Assembly: GCF_002563895.1 (NCBI RefSeq)
Contig: NZ_PDJB01000001.1
Coordinates: forward strand, 5,191,501 to 5,255,500
Source of the DNA: Pseudomonas lurida
GTDB taxonomy: Bacteria; Pseudomonadota; Gammaproteobacteria; Pseudomonadales; Pseudomonadaceae
Direction of reading: 5' to 3'
DNA length: 64,000 bases
The notes below the pieces were generated by a model. The model was given only the letters and a program-made list of their open reading frames with translations. It ran no database searches and was not told the origin of the DNA. Positions 18,701-27,832 of this stretch are shown in pieces. Position 1 is the first letter of the stretch; every line of letters starts with the position of its first letter. The position numbers and the translations under genes are program-made.

Positions 18701-19106
18701 GCCTCGCCAGGGCTCGACAGCTCCCACATTTAATCGGCGTCGCAGCAAGAATTGCGCTCACACTTCAGACCTAAATAAAGCCGACACCGCACATCCCCTG
18801 TGGGAGCTGTCGAGCTTCAGCGAGGCTGCGAAAGCGATGTATCAGCCGAAGAAGATACCCGCAATGCCGCCGCCATCGTAGCCTCGCCGGGGCTCGACAG
18901 CTCCCACATTTGATCGGCGTCGCAGCAAAAATTGCGCTCACACTTCAGACCCAAATAAAGCCGACACCGCACATCCCCTGTGGGAGCTGTCGAGCTTCAG
19001 CGAGGCTGCGAAAGCGATGTATCAGCCGAAGAAGATACCCGCAATGCCGCCGCCATCGCAGCCTCGCCGGGGCTCGACAGCTCCCACACTTAATCGGCGT
19101 CGCTCT
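18701..19106. repeat. Tandem repeat of a REPIN-containing unit, exact 180-bp period
   Basis: Units begin with GCCTCGCC at 18701, 18881 and 19061, giving two full copies and a partial third. They are nearly identical, with a few substitutions. Each unit holds two inverted REP arms (GGGCTCGACAGCTCCCACA and TGTGGGAGCTGTCGAGC) around a roughly 70-bp core. It fills most of the 564-bp gap between the lipoprotein and the kinase gene, where no coding sequence is evident. Confidence 0.93.
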
Positions 19107-19115
19107 GCGCTCCCC

Positions 19116-20468
19116 TTAGGGCTCGTTAAACACCAACCGCGCACATAACCCACCCTGCTTGCGGTTATGCAGTGCCAACCGGCAGCCGATCTTGCCGACG
19201 ATCATCTGCACGATCGCCAACCCCAGCCCTGCGCCATTGGCATTGCCACGGCTGTAAAACCGCTCGAACAGGCGCTCGATGTGCGCCTCTTGAATCCCCG
19301 GTCCCTGGTCTTTCACGCTCAGGCAATGAGCACCAATCACCACTTTCACTTCGCTGCCCACAGGGGAAAAATTGAGGGCATTGGTGACCAGGTTCTGGAA
19401 CGCAATGGCCAATGCCACAGGCTCGGTTTCTACCCAGCAATCCTCATTGCCTTCGAGCACCAGTTCCACCCCTTTTTCCATGGCCAGTGGCGTCAACTCG
19501 GCGAGTTCTTCGCGCACCAGTTCGGTCAGGTGCACACGCCCGCACACGGGGTTGTTCAACTGCGGTTCGATGCGCGCCATGGTCAGCAATTGGCTGCCGA
19601 TGCGCGTGGCGCGGTCGACACCGTTGACCAGGAACTCCAACGCTTCGCCGCGCTGCTCCTCGGTGACAGCAGTCTGCGCGTTCTGGGCGTGAATGCGCAG
19701 GATCGCCAGCGGTGTGCGCAGTTCATGGGCAGCGTCGGCGATGAAACGGCGTTCGCGCTCCAGCAGCTCATCCACTTGAACCAACAGGCGGTTAAGCGCG
19801 GTTTGCATGGGCTCCAAGTCGCTGGGCAAAGGCTTGAGGTGCAAGGGTTGCAAGGTTTCGGCAGTCCGCCCACGGATGGACAGGGCCATCGCGCGCAGGG
19901 GTGTGAAGCCCCAGCCGATCACCAGCCAGATCAACAGCGCCAGCAACGGCACGCCGATCAGCGTCGGCCAGAGGGTGTGGCGCACGATACGCTGGATCAG
20001 GTCCTGGCGTATGTCATCGCGCTCGCCCACCCAGATCAGCAGCCCTTGCTGCGGGTCGGCGAGGAGGAAGGCGCACCAGTCGTTGCCGTTGTCCATCAGG
20101 TCGTGGGAACCGAGGGTCGCCGGCGGCGCTGCCAACACGGGGGCTTCGGCAGAGCGCACGAGCAATTCACCCTCACGGTTCCATACCTGGAAGGTCAGGC
20201 GGGTTTCATAGGGGTGGGCCACGCCATCCTCCCCCACGCGACTCATGGCCTGGTCGAACGCCTGGTACAAACGCTCCCAATCCGCTTCCCCTGGATCACG
20301 CTGGCGCAGCACACCTTGGAGCAGACGCGCACTCTGGGCGAGCTGGGCATCGTAGACTTCTTCGATCTCGTGGTGGCTATCGCGCAGCACCAACCAACTG
20401 ATCAGGGCGTCACCCGCCAGGATCAGCAGTAATACCGGGATGAGGATACGCGCGCGGACCGAGGTCAT
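19116..20468 (-). CDS. Two-component sensor histidine kinase, QseC-like
   Basis: A 450-aa inner-membrane kinase with a membrane segment at 8-28, a periplasmic loop of about 140 residues beginning with the QseC-like EEVYDAQLAQSARLL, and a second segment at about 168-190. HAMP, HisKA (FIADAAHELRTPLAIL, phospho-His near 253) and HATPase (GPGI, then GNANGAGLGLAIVQ) follow. It overlaps the response regulator by 4 bp. The PepSY and cytochrome b561 genes transcribed away from the pair are likely targets. Confidence 0.93.
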   Translation of the reverse strand: MTSVRARILIPVLLLILAGDALISWLVLRDSHHEIEEVYDAQLAQSARLLQGVLRQRDPGEADWERLYQAFDQAMSRVGEDGVAHPYETRLTFQVWNREGELLVRSAEAPVLAAPPATLGSHDLMDNGNDWCAFLLADPQQGLLIWVGERDDIRQDLIQRIVRHTLWPTLIGVPLLALLIWLVIGWGFTPLRAMALSIRGRTAETLQPLHLKPLPSDLEPMQTALNRLLVQVDELLERERRFIADAAHELRTPLAILRIHAQNAQTAVTEEQRGEALEFLVNGVDRATRIGSQLLTMARIEPQLNNPVCGRVHLTELVREELAELTPLAMEKGVELVLEGNEDCWVETEPVALAIAFQNLVTNALNFSPVGSEVKVVIGAHCLSVKDQGPGIQEAHIERLFERFYSRGNANGAGLGLAIVQMIVGKIGCRLALHNRKQGGLCARLVFNEP

Positions 20469-21127
20469 GGCTTGAGCGCCAGCACATAGCCGACACCGCG
20501 CACGGTGCGGATCAGCTCGGTGGATAATTTTTTACGCAGGTTGTGGATCAGCACTTCCAAGGTGTTGCTCTCGACCCGATCCTGCCAGCCATACAACGCA
20601 CGCGACAACCGCTCGCGGGTCACGACTTTGCCGGGGCGCACCATCAGTTGGTGCAGCAGTTGGTATTCCATCGGGGTGACGATGATGTCGGCGTCCTGGT
20701 AGCGCACCTGCTGGGTGACCGGGTCGAGGCTGATGCCGGCGTGTTCCAGCATCGGTTGCGCGCGGCCCTGGCTGCGGCGCAGCAGGGCGCGCACGCGGGC
20801 CTTGAGCTCTTCCACATCGAATGGCTTGACCAGGTAGTCGTCGGCACCCGCGTCCAGGCCGGCGATGCGTTCGCTGGTGCCGTCTCGCGCGGTGAGGATC
20901 AGAACCGGCACGTCGTGTTGCTCGGCGCGCAATTGCTGCAACAGATCAAGGCCATCGAGGCGCGGCAAGCCGAGGTCGAGCAGCAACAGGTCGAAGCTTT
21001 CCGTGCGCAGGGCATGCAGGGCCGCGAGGCCATCCTGCAACCAATCGAGGGTATAGCCTTCGGCGCCCAACGCCACGCGAATCCCCTGGCCGAGGGCACG
21101 GTCATCTTCGACAAGGAGTAGGCGCAT
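20465..21127 (-). CDS. OmpR-family response regulator, QseB-like
   Basis: 220 aa from the ATG at 21127; the open frame runs 28 codons further, but the family starts MRLLLVEDD. The receiver domain has an acidic pocket (EDD at 7-9), phospho-Asp near 51 in LLLLDLGLPRLDG, and Lys in LVKPFD. The C-terminal winged helix ends in LIRTVRGVGYVLA. It is paired with the kinase through an ATGA overlap and divergent from the PepSY gene. Confidence 0.94.
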   Translation of the reverse strand: MRLLLVEDDRALGQGIRVALGAEGYTLDWLQDGLAALHALRTESFDLLLLDLGLPRLDGLDLLQQLRAEQHDVPVLILTARDGTSERIAGLDAGADDYLVKPFDVEELKARVRALLRRSQGRAQPMLEHAGISLDPVTQQVRYQDADIIVTPMEYQLLHQLMVRPGKVVTRERLSRALYGWQDRVESNTLEVLIHNLRKKLSTELIRTVRGVGYVLALKP

Positions 21128-21274
21128 AGCAAAATCTCTGTAGGAATCGGCGGCATCATGCCGGGTTCTGGCCCAGGCTATTTCGGCAAAGATGTTACGG
21201 CGCATTGCCAACTAAGGTTGCGCTAAGGTTGGTTTTGCACTGTGAAACCTCCCACTTCTGCTGAGAGCTTTTCC

Positions 21275-21541
21275 ATGCGCAAAATTCTCCTGCTGTCCCT
21301 GATTCTCGCCAGCCCCCTGGCCGTCGCCGGCCCGCAGTGCACTACCGCCGAGCGCTCGCAATGGCAAGACGAAAAGGCCTTCCAGGACAAGCTCAAGGCC
21401 GAAGGCTACACAATCAGCAAGTTCAAGGTCACTGACGGCAACTGCTACGAGATCTACGGCTTCGACAAAGACAAGCGCAAGGTCGAGATCTACCACGACC
21501 CGGTCACCGGCAAAGCCGTGAAGACTGAGATCAAGGGCTGA
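21275..21541 (+). CDS. Secreted PepSY-domain protein
   Basis: 88 aa from the ATG at 21275, which gives a clean signal peptide (MRKILLLSLILASPLAVAG). The mature part is one PepSY unit, with KLKAEGYTISKFKVTDGNCYEIYG and a VEIYHDPVTGKAV hairpin. Such periplasmic proteins often accompany a membrane cytochrome b and a two-component system. Its stop overlaps the next start (TGATG). Confidence 0.9.
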   Translation: MRKILLLSLILASPLAVAGPQCTTAERSQWQDEKAFQDKLKAEGYTISKFKVTDGNCYEIYGFDKDKRKVEIYHDPVTGKAVKTEIKG

Positions 21542-22086
21542 TGCCAGGCGAATCCCTGCGCCTGTGGGACCCGCTGGTGAGGCTGTTTCATCTGTCGATC
21601 GCCGGGGTCTTTGTCGCCAATTACTTCTTTAACGAAGCAGGCGATGACTGGCATGTCTGGCTGGGCTACTACGCCATGGCCTGGCTGCTGGTACGCGTGG
21701 TGTGGGGATTTGTCGGACCGCGCAGCGCGCGCTGGGCGGACTTTTGGCCGACGCCGAAACGCCTGAATGCGCACTTGCGCTCGTTGCTAAACCGAAGGCC
21801 CCAGCATCGCCTGGGGCATTCGCCGATTGGCGCGCTGGTGATGCTGTTGATGTTGCTGGCGTTGCTGACCATCGGCACCAGCGGCTTCCTGATGCAGGAA
21901 GTCGACGCGTTATGGGGCGCCGACTGGCCCCGGCAAATCCACGAGACCGCCGCCAATGTGCTGCTGGGGCTGGTCTGTGTGCATGTGCTGGCCGCCATCG
22001 TTGAAAGCCTCCAGGTGCGGGACAACCTGCCGTTATCCATGCTCACCGGTCGCAGGAAGCGCCTGCCGGATGAGCGTGCGCAGTAA
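21541..22086 (+). CDS. Cytochrome b561-type membrane protein
   Basis: A 181-aa four-helix membrane cytochrome b of the Ni,Fe-hydrogenase I b-subunit/bacterial b561 type. Candidate heme His residues are in LVRLFHLSI (helix 1), DDWHVWLGYY (helix 2) and QIHETAANVLLGLVCVHVLAAI (helix 4). It probably passes electrons between the quinone pool and a periplasmic partner, with the PepSY protein upstream as a likely co-factor. Confidence 0.9.
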   Translation: MPGESLRLWDPLVRLFHLSIAGVFVANYFFNEAGDDWHVWLGYYAMAWLLVRVVWGFVGPRSARWADFWPTPKRLNAHLRSLLNRRPQHRLGHSPIGALVMLLMLLALLTIGTSGFLMQEVDALWGADWPRQIHETAANVLLGLVCVHVLAAIVESLQVRDNLPLSMLTGRRKRLPDERAQ

Positions 22087-22108
22087 CCCTTTTATCCACA
22101 GGTCCCCT

Positions 22109-23377
22109 ATGCGCTCCGTCTTATTGATATTCAGCCTGCTGGGGGTATTTTTTGCCGCCTGGCAGAGCCATCCGCCCCATGTATTGGCACCGTTTGCCCA
22201 GGCCAGCCCGAACACGGCAAAAGTGGCGGCCCCGGCGCAGTACAGCAGCCGGTTCGTGTCCACCCAGCTCACCGACTTCGTGCACTCGTCGTCCGTTACC
22301 GCCCTGCCCGGCGGCGACTTGATGGCGGTGTGGTTCGCCGGCTCGCGCGAGGGCGCCGCCGACGTGCAGGTGCGCACCGCACGCTTTGATGCGCGCAGCG
22401 GCGAATGGGGTGCCGAGCAGGTCCTGGCCACGCGCGAAAGCACCCGCGATGGCACCCAACGCTACATTCGCAAACTGGGCAACCCGGTCATCGCCCTGGG
22501 GCCGGACAAACGCCTGTGGATGTTTTACGTGTCGGTATCAGTCGGCGGCTGGGCCACCAGTGCAATCAACCTGATGGTGTCGGACGACCTGGGCGCCAAC
22601 TGGTCGCCGCCGAGGCAACTGGTGACCTCGCCGTTCTTCAATATCAGCACCCTGGTGCGCGCCGCGCCGGTGTTCCATGCCGACGGTTCCATCGGGCTGC
22701 CGGTGTACCACGAGTTCATGGGCAAGTTTGCCGAATACCTGTACCTGAGCGCCGACGGTGCGGTGATCGATAAATTCCGCATCAGCCGCGGCAAGAACTC
22801 ATTGCAACCGACCATCGTGCCACTGGATGGCAAGCGCGCCGTGGCGATGTTGCGTTATGCCGGCGACACCCATCACCGCGTCCTTGCCAGCCGCACCGAA
22901 GACGCCGGGCAAACCTGGAGCGAGCCGTACCCACTGGAGCCGGCCAACCCCAATTCCTCACTGGCAGCAGTGGGCACCCAGGATGACGGCTTGCTGGTGG
23001 CGCTCAACGACCTGCAGGATGGCCGCTTCAAGCTCAGCCTCTACGGCACCGACGCCCAGCTCAGCCAATGGCGCACGGTGGTGGAGCTGGACCAGTCACC
23101 CGACCCGCTCGGCCAACCGTTTTCGCCCCAGGCCTATAAAGAAATCATCGGCGAAGGTTTCCGCGCTTCCAGTGGCGCCAGGCGCCTGCCGCTGGAGCAG
23201 CGCTTTCTCAGCAACCTCGATTACCGCGTGTGCAAACCCCAGGGCTGTGACTTCGAATACGAGTACCCGTACTTCAGCCGCAGCCCGGACGGCATGTATC
23301 ACCTGGTGTACTCGTGGAATAACACCTTTATCAAACATGTCAGCTTCAACGAAGCCTGGCTGGCGGAGCGCCTGTAA
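22109..23377 (+). CDS. Exported sialidase-fold (BNR repeat) protein
   Basis: 422 aa from the ATG at 22109, with a signal or anchor segment at residues 2-18. The body is a sialidase-like beta-propeller with two Asp boxes of the S/TxDxGxxW type: SDDLGANW near residue 157 and TEDAGQTW near residue 266. An early Arg in VWFAGSREG sits in the position of the first sialidase Arg, but substrate specificity cannot be claimed. It overlaps the following membrane-protein gene by 1 bp (TAATG), and an LTA-synthase-like gene comes after that, suggesting work on a surface glycopolymer. Confidence 0.85.
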   Translation: MRSVLLIFSLLGVFFAAWQSHPPHVLAPFAQASPNTAKVAAPAQYSSRFVSTQLTDFVHSSSVTALPGGDLMAVWFAGSREGAADVQVRTARFDARSGEWGAEQVLATRESTRDGTQRYIRKLGNPVIALGPDKRLWMFYVSVSVGGWATSAINLMVSDDLGANWSPPRQLVTSPFFNISTLVRAAPVFHADGSIGLPVYHEFMGKFAEYLYLSADGAVIDKFRISRGKNSLQPTIVPLDGKRAVAMLRYAGDTHHRVLASRTEDAGQTWSEPYPLEPANPNSSLAAVGTQDDGLLVALNDLQDGRFKLSLYGTDAQLSQWRTVVELDQSPDPLGQPFSPQAYKEIIGEGFRASSGARRLPLEQRFLSNLDYRVCKPQGCDFEYEYPYFSRSPDGMYHLVYSWNNTFIKHVSFNEAWLAERL

Positions 23378-23988
23378 TGGTTTCTTTATGGCAGGCTCAT
23401 TTGAGTTTCGTGCTGCTGGGGTTTGTGCTGTTGAGTGCGTTTCGATTCAGCGCTCCGTGGCGCCCGTGGTTGCTGCCGCTAGTGGCGGCGGTGAGTTTTA
23501 TCCCGGTCAATGAGCTGCCGCTGGCGGCGTATGTGCGCAGTTTTACCGATGACCTGGCGATCACCACGCTGGTGTTGCTGGCGTGGGTTGTACTCCACCG
23601 ATTGGGGGTGGTGCAGCCGATCAGCCGTGCGCATCAGGTGCAGATGTTGCTGCTGTTCGCAGTGTTGAGCCTGCTGCTGTACCCCGCCACCTTGGGCCTG
23701 ACCTATGTCGATCCGTACCGCTGGGGCTTCAACCCACGGCCCATGATTGTGCTGGTGGGTGCCTTGGCGCTGCTGATGCTGTGGCGCCGTAATGCACTGG
23801 CCGTGTGGATGCTGGCGGTGGGCACCCTGGCCTTCGCGCTGCGGCTCAAGGCGTCGGAAAACTATTGGGATTACCTGGTCGACCCGCTGTTGGCGGGTTA
23901 CTGCGTGGTCGCGGGATTGATGCAACTCAAACTGTGGGAGCGGGCTTGCTCGCGAATGCGCAGAGTCAGGCAGCATGGCTGCCACTGA
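23377..23988 (+). CDS. Polytopic membrane protein with REP-encoded C-terminal tail
   Basis: 203 aa with about six membrane segments (for example residues 5-20, 24-40, 52-70, 83-104, 118-135 and 137-150) and no recognised family. The last ~20 residues, beginning LWERACSRM, are translated from the first arm of a REPIN, so the original stop codon was probably lost or replaced when the element inserted. Coupled by overlap to the sialidase-like gene upstream. Confidence 0.75.
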   Translation: MVSLWQAHLSFVLLGFVLLSAFRFSAPWRPWLLPLVAAVSFIPVNELPLAAYVRSFTDDLAITTLVLLAWVVLHRLGVVQPISRAHQVQMLLLFAVLSLLLYPATLGLTYVDPYRWGFNPRPMIVLVGALALLMLWRRNALAVWMLAVGTLAFALRLKASENYWDYLVDPLLAGYCVVAGLMQLKLWERACSRMRRVRQHGCH

Positions 23989-24023
23989 ACCACTGCATTC
24001 GCGAGCAAACCCGCTCCCACAGT
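23931..24023. repeat. REPIN (two inverted REP arms)
   Basis: CTGTGGGAGCGGGCTTGCTC and its inverted partner GAGCAAACCCGCTCCCACAG flank a ~50-bp core. The first arm overlaps the end of the preceding coding sequence. Confidence 0.93.
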
Positions 24024-24057
24024 TGATTGTGGTGTTTATGAAATTGAGCAGAGGTCA

Positions 24058-26082
24058 ATGATGGGTGCGTTGCAATCACGCCGCCTGCGCTACGGCGTGG
24101 GCGCGATCGGGTTGGTGTTTGCCTTGCTGGTCGCGCTGCGGCTGGTGTTCGTGCTGGGTTTTTCCGGCCTTGATCTGGGCACCCCGGCACTCTTGGAAAC
24201 CTTGGGCATCGGCCTGCGTTTCGACCTGCGCCTGGCGGTGCTGCTCCTGTTGCCGCTGGCGCTGCTCGCCTGGATCCCACGCTGGAACCTGACCACACGC
24301 CCCGCCCTGCGCTGGCTGGCCCGCGCCTACCTGATGGTGGCACTGGCCGTGGTCGGCCTGGTGTACATCATCGACTTCGGCCACTACGCCTACCTTGGCG
24401 TGCGCATCAATGCAACGGTTCTGCGTTACCTGCAAGACGCACAGATTTCACAACAGATGGTGTGGGAAACCTATCCAGTGCTGTGGATAACCGCGTGCTG
24501 GCTGGCGGCGGTGGCGTTGTGGGTGTGGGCGTTGGTGTGCCTTGAGCGGTTGACCCTGGACCGTACGCCCAGTGCCAGCGGCAAACTGTCTTTGGTGGCT
24601 GTTTCCATCATCGGCGTGGTCGGCGTGCTGCTGGCCCTGCTCGGTCGCGTCGCCAACCTCAACCTGGAGAATCCAGTGCCGCTGCGCTGGAGCGACGCGT
24701 TCTTCTCCGGCAACGCGCAGGTGGCGGCGGTGGGCCTGAACCCGGTGCTGTTTTTGTACGACACGCTCAAGGTTGGCCAATCGCAATTCGATGAAGCCCA
24801 GGTGCGCGAGCATTACCCACAGGTCGCTCAGTACCTGGGCGTGGACCAGCCGGATGCCGAGCAACTGGACTTCACCCGCACACAAGGCGTGCAGCCTTAT
24901 CGCCTGGCCGGCGAACGCCCGCCGAACGTGATCTTCGTGATGCTCGAATCCCTCGGCACCAGCGCCGTAGGTGCCTATGGCAATCCACTCAACCCCACAC
25001 CGAACCTGGACAAACTGGCCACGCAAAGCTGGTTCTTCAAACACTTCTACGTCCCCGTCACGGGCACCGCCAAGACCGTGTGGGCGAGCATCACCGGCGT
25101 GCCGGATGTCACCCGCCAGGAGACCGCCACGCGTAACCCGCTGATCACGCGGCAACACACGCTGATCAACGCCTTCGAGGGCTACCAGAAGTTCTACATG
25201 ATCGGTGGCAACGCCGGCTGGGCGAATATCAATGCCCTGATCCGCCAGAGCATCGAGGGCGTGCAGCTGTTTGAAGAGCGCCACTGGCGTTCGCCACGGG
25301 TAGACGTGTGGGGCATTTCCGACCTGGACTTGTTCAAGGAAGGCGACGCATTACTGCGCGCGGTACCCAAGGCGCAGCCCTTCTTCGCCTACCTGCAAAC
25401 CTCCGGCAATCACCGCCCGTTCACCATCCCCGAGCACAACGATGGCTTCCAGGTCAGCGACGTGACACTGGAGCAGGCCCAGGCCGCCGGCTCACGCAGC
25501 GTCGAGCAATACAACGCAGTGCGCCTGCTGGACTACAACATCGGCCGGCTGATGGAAATCGCCAAGGCAGGCGGTTACTACGACAACAGCATCTTTGTGT
25601 TCTTTGGCGACCACAACACGCGCATCAGCCAGATCCCCCACATGGCGCCCGCTTTCGAACAGTTGGGCCTGGAAAGCAACAACGTGCCACTGCTGATCCA
25701 TGCGCCCGGCCTGCAACCCCGGGTGATCGAAGAAGCCGTCGGCCTGGCAGACCTGCTACCCACGGTGGCCGGCATGGCGGGCGTGCCGTTTCGCAATGGC
25801 ACGATGGGCCGGGATATCCAGCAACCGGCGCCGGAAGGCGAACGCATGGTGCCGCTGGTACTGCAGGAAGGCACCTTCCCGATCATCGGTGGCGTGACCC
25901 AGGACTTCCTGCTGCAGATGCAGCACGACGGCAGCTCACCGACCCTGCATGACCTGGCGTCCCTCACCCCGCGGGACGACGTGGCCGCGCAGCATCCCGA
26001 GGAGTTCCAGCGTTTGCAAAGCCTGACCCGAGGCCTGCACGAGAGTGCGCGGTTGATGCTGTTCAAGAACGTGCGGGAATGA
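24058..26082 (+). CDS. LTA synthase-like phosphoglycerol/phosphoethanolamine transferase
   Basis: 674 aa. Five or so membrane segments lie in the first ~200 residues, followed by a periplasmic sulfatase/alkaline-phosphatase-fold domain from about residue 287. Catalytic features are the metal-binding Glu in NVIFVMLESLG, the nucleophile Thr in TGTAKTVWAS, the His in TSGNHRPF, and FFGDHNTR near residue 520. In Gram-negatives this family modifies periplasmic glucans or lipid A-like molecules with head groups. It is probably co-expressed with the sialidase-like and membrane genes. Confidence 0.9.
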   Translation: MMGALQSRRLRYGVGAIGLVFALLVALRLVFVLGFSGLDLGTPALLETLGIGLRFDLRLAVLLLLPLALLAWIPRWNLTTRPALRWLARAYLMVALAVVGLVYIIDFGHYAYLGVRINATVLRYLQDAQISQQMVWETYPVLWITACWLAAVALWVWALVCLERLTLDRTPSASGKLSLVAVSIIGVVGVLLALLGRVANLNLENPVPLRWSDAFFSGNAQVAAVGLNPVLFLYDTLKVGQSQFDEAQVREHYPQVAQYLGVDQPDAEQLDFTRTQGVQPYRLAGERPPNVIFVMLESLGTSAVGAYGNPLNPTPNLDKLATQSWFFKHFYVPVTGTAKTVWASITGVPDVTRQETATRNPLITRQHTLINAFEGYQKFYMIGGNAGWANINALIRQSIEGVQLFEERHWRSPRVDVWGISDLDLFKEGDALLRAVPKAQPFFAYLQTSGNHRPFTIPEHNDGFQVSDVTLEQAQAAGSRSVEQYNAVRLLDYNIGRLMEIAKAGGYYDNSIFVFFGDHNTRISQIPHMAPAFEQLGLESNNVPLLIHAPGLQPRVIEEAVGLADLLPTVAGMAGVPFRNGTMGRDIQQPAPEGERMVPLVLQEGTFPIIGGVTQDFLLQMQHDGSSPTLHDLASLTPRDDVAAQHPEEFQRLQSLTRGLHESARLMLFKNVRE

Positions 26083-26457
26083 TTATTTCGGCTGGAACGT
26101 TTCGAGGTAGGCCAGGATGTTGTCAATCTTCTCCCGGTCACTGATGCCCCAGAAGATCATGCGCGTGCCGCTCACCACCTTCTTCGGCGCCTCGATATAG
26201 GCCGCGAGTTTGTCGCGGGTCCAGACCACGCCGGAGTTTTTCATCGCGTCGGAATACTGATAGTCGGTGGTGGTCCCCGCAGGACGGCCGATGATGCCGT
26301 TGAGTTCCGGGCCAAAGCCCCCGCGTGCGCCCTCACCGATACTGTGGCAGCCGCCGCAGGTCTTCGCAAAGAGCTTGCCGCCCGCCTCGGCATCGCCGGC
26401 GGCGAAGGCCGACCCGGTGTTAAGGATCAGGGCGAGGGTGAACAAGGCGTACTTCAT
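26083..26457 (-). CDS. Small periplasmic c-type cytochrome
   Basis: 124 aa from the ATG at 26457, with a signal peptide ending in GSAFA. It is a class I cytochrome c with the heme motif CGGCH near residue 35 and the sixth-ligand Met in GTRMIFWG. It resembles soluble cytochrome c550/c2-type electron carriers. Convergent with, and directly abutting, the transferase gene. Confidence 0.93.
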   Translation of the reverse strand: MKYALFTLALILNTGSAFAAGDAEAGGKLFAKTCGGCHSIGEGARGGFGPELNGIIGRPAGTTTDYQYSDAMKNSGVVWTRDKLAAYIEAPKKVVSGTRMIFWGISDREKIDNILAYLETFQPK

Positions 26458-26641
26458 CAAAGGCTCCACGGCGGGCAACGGTAGACCGATTATGCCTGTA
26501 TCGACATCACTCTGCCGCTTCTGGCAATCGCCCGGGAAATGCTCTGGAACGACCACCCATCGCCCTCACACACATCCAATCGAACCTATTTCAGTCCCTC
26601 CCACTCCACCTTACTGAATCCCTGATGGAGGAGTAAGGATC

Positions 26642-27022
26642 ATGGCTCAGCCATCGATTTTGGTACTGGAAGACGACGAAATCATTCGCGCGTTAATGGT
26701 CGATGTACTGGAGGATTTCGGTGCAGTCGTTACATCTTTTCCTTCGGCGGATGAGGGGATGATTTACCTGGAGCGGGGCGATGATCCGGTCGACCTGATT
26801 GTCAGCGACATCCAGATGCCGGGGCTGCTCAATGGCTATGACTTGAGCAAGGTGGTGGCCCACCGCTGGCCAACGGTGCCGGTGGTGCTCACCTCGGGCA
26901 ACACTAAGCTGGCGGCGCAACTGGGAGGCTCGGTGCGATTTTTGCCCAAGCCGTGGAGCACTGAGCATCTGCTTCAGTGCGTACAGACGGCGTTGACCCA
27001 GCAAGGCTTGTCCATGCACTGA
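26642..27022 (+). CDS. Single-domain response regulator (CheY-like)
   Basis: A 126-aa receiver domain without an output domain: acidic pocket EDDE near residue 11, phospho-Asp in DLIVSDIQMPG near 57, Thr/Ser in VLTSG and Lys in FLPKPW. A GGAG-rich ribosome site precedes the ATG. It lies about 200 bp upstream of bphO-bphP in the same direction, so it could be a phosphate acceptor of the phytochrome kinase; such receivers often sit beside bphP. That pairing is an inference. Confidence 0.9.
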   Translation: MAQPSILVLEDDEIIRALMVDVLEDFGAVVTSFPSADEGMIYLERGDDPVDLIVSDIQMPGLLNGYDLSKVVAHRWPTVPVVLTSGNTKLAAQLGGSVRFLPKPWSTEHLLQCVQTALTQQGLSMH

Positions 27023-27217
27023 TAGCGTCGCGACATCACCTGAACCGAACTTCAGGGTGCCTTTTAGGGTCATTATTGGAGCAAGGAGCGACTTTTCTGA
27101 TCCGCTGGTCAGCCTTTTCGCCCTGTGCGTTCAGTTGATGGCCATGAGGTGTGTAGAATCGCCGCCCATTTCCACGCGTCATTCATGGCCGAGAGGCCCA
27201 CACTTCGAGCTTATTGA

Positions 27218-27832
27218 ATGCATTCACAGGCCCATGACGTTGGTGCGCCCTCATTGCTGGAGTCGTTGCGCACCGGCACGGCCCTGCTGCACGTAGCGTT
27301 GGAAAAGCGCTTGCCGTTTTTTTCCGAGCGACTGGATGCCGACTGGTACCAACGTTTGCTCCAGGCGTACTACGGCTTTTATGCGCCGATGGAAGCGGCA
27401 CTGTACGACTGTGAGTTGATCCCCGAAGGCTTCGACCAGGCGATGCGTGTGAAAACGCCAACGCTGGTGAGGGACCTCTACGCCCTTGGCCTGGATGACC
27501 ACGCCATCAACGCTTTGCCCCGCTGCGCCAACCTGCCCCCGCTGGACACACCCGCTGCCTGCCTCGGTGCCTTGTATGTACTGGAGGGCGCTACCTTGGG
27601 CGGCCAAGTGTTGCGTCGGGAAATGGCCCAGCGCCTGGGCCTGGAGGCCGACACCGGAGGCGCGTTCCTGAACGTCTACGGCATAGAAACCGGCCGCCGC
27701 TGGAAGGATTTTCTCGATTACTTGGGCAGCATGCCACTGGACGCCCCTGCCCGGCAGCGCGCGGTGGATGCAGCCCGTTCGACGTTCAGCTGCTTTGAGC
27801 AATGGCTCGACAGCCAGGAGGTACTGCTATGA
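27218..27832 (+). CDS. bphO: Biliverdin-producing heme oxygenase BphO
   Basis: 204 aa. It opens heme to biliverdin, iron and CO. The N-terminal helix carries the proximal His (H25 in ALLHVALEKRLPFF) and the C-terminal half has YVLEGATLGGQVL, the distal-helix glycine motif of bacterial heme oxygenases. It overlaps bphP by 4 bp, so chromophore enzyme and photoreceptor are translationally coupled. Confidence 0.95.
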   Translation: MHSQAHDVGAPSLLESLRTGTALLHVALEKRLPFFSERLDADWYQRLLQAYYGFYAPMEAALYDCELIPEGFDQAMRVKTPTLVRDLYALGLDDHAINALPRCANLPPLDTPAACLGALYVLEGATLGGQVLRREMAQRLGLEADTGGAFLNVYGIETGRRWKDFLDYLGSMPLDAPARQRAVDAARSTFSCFEQWLDSQEVLL

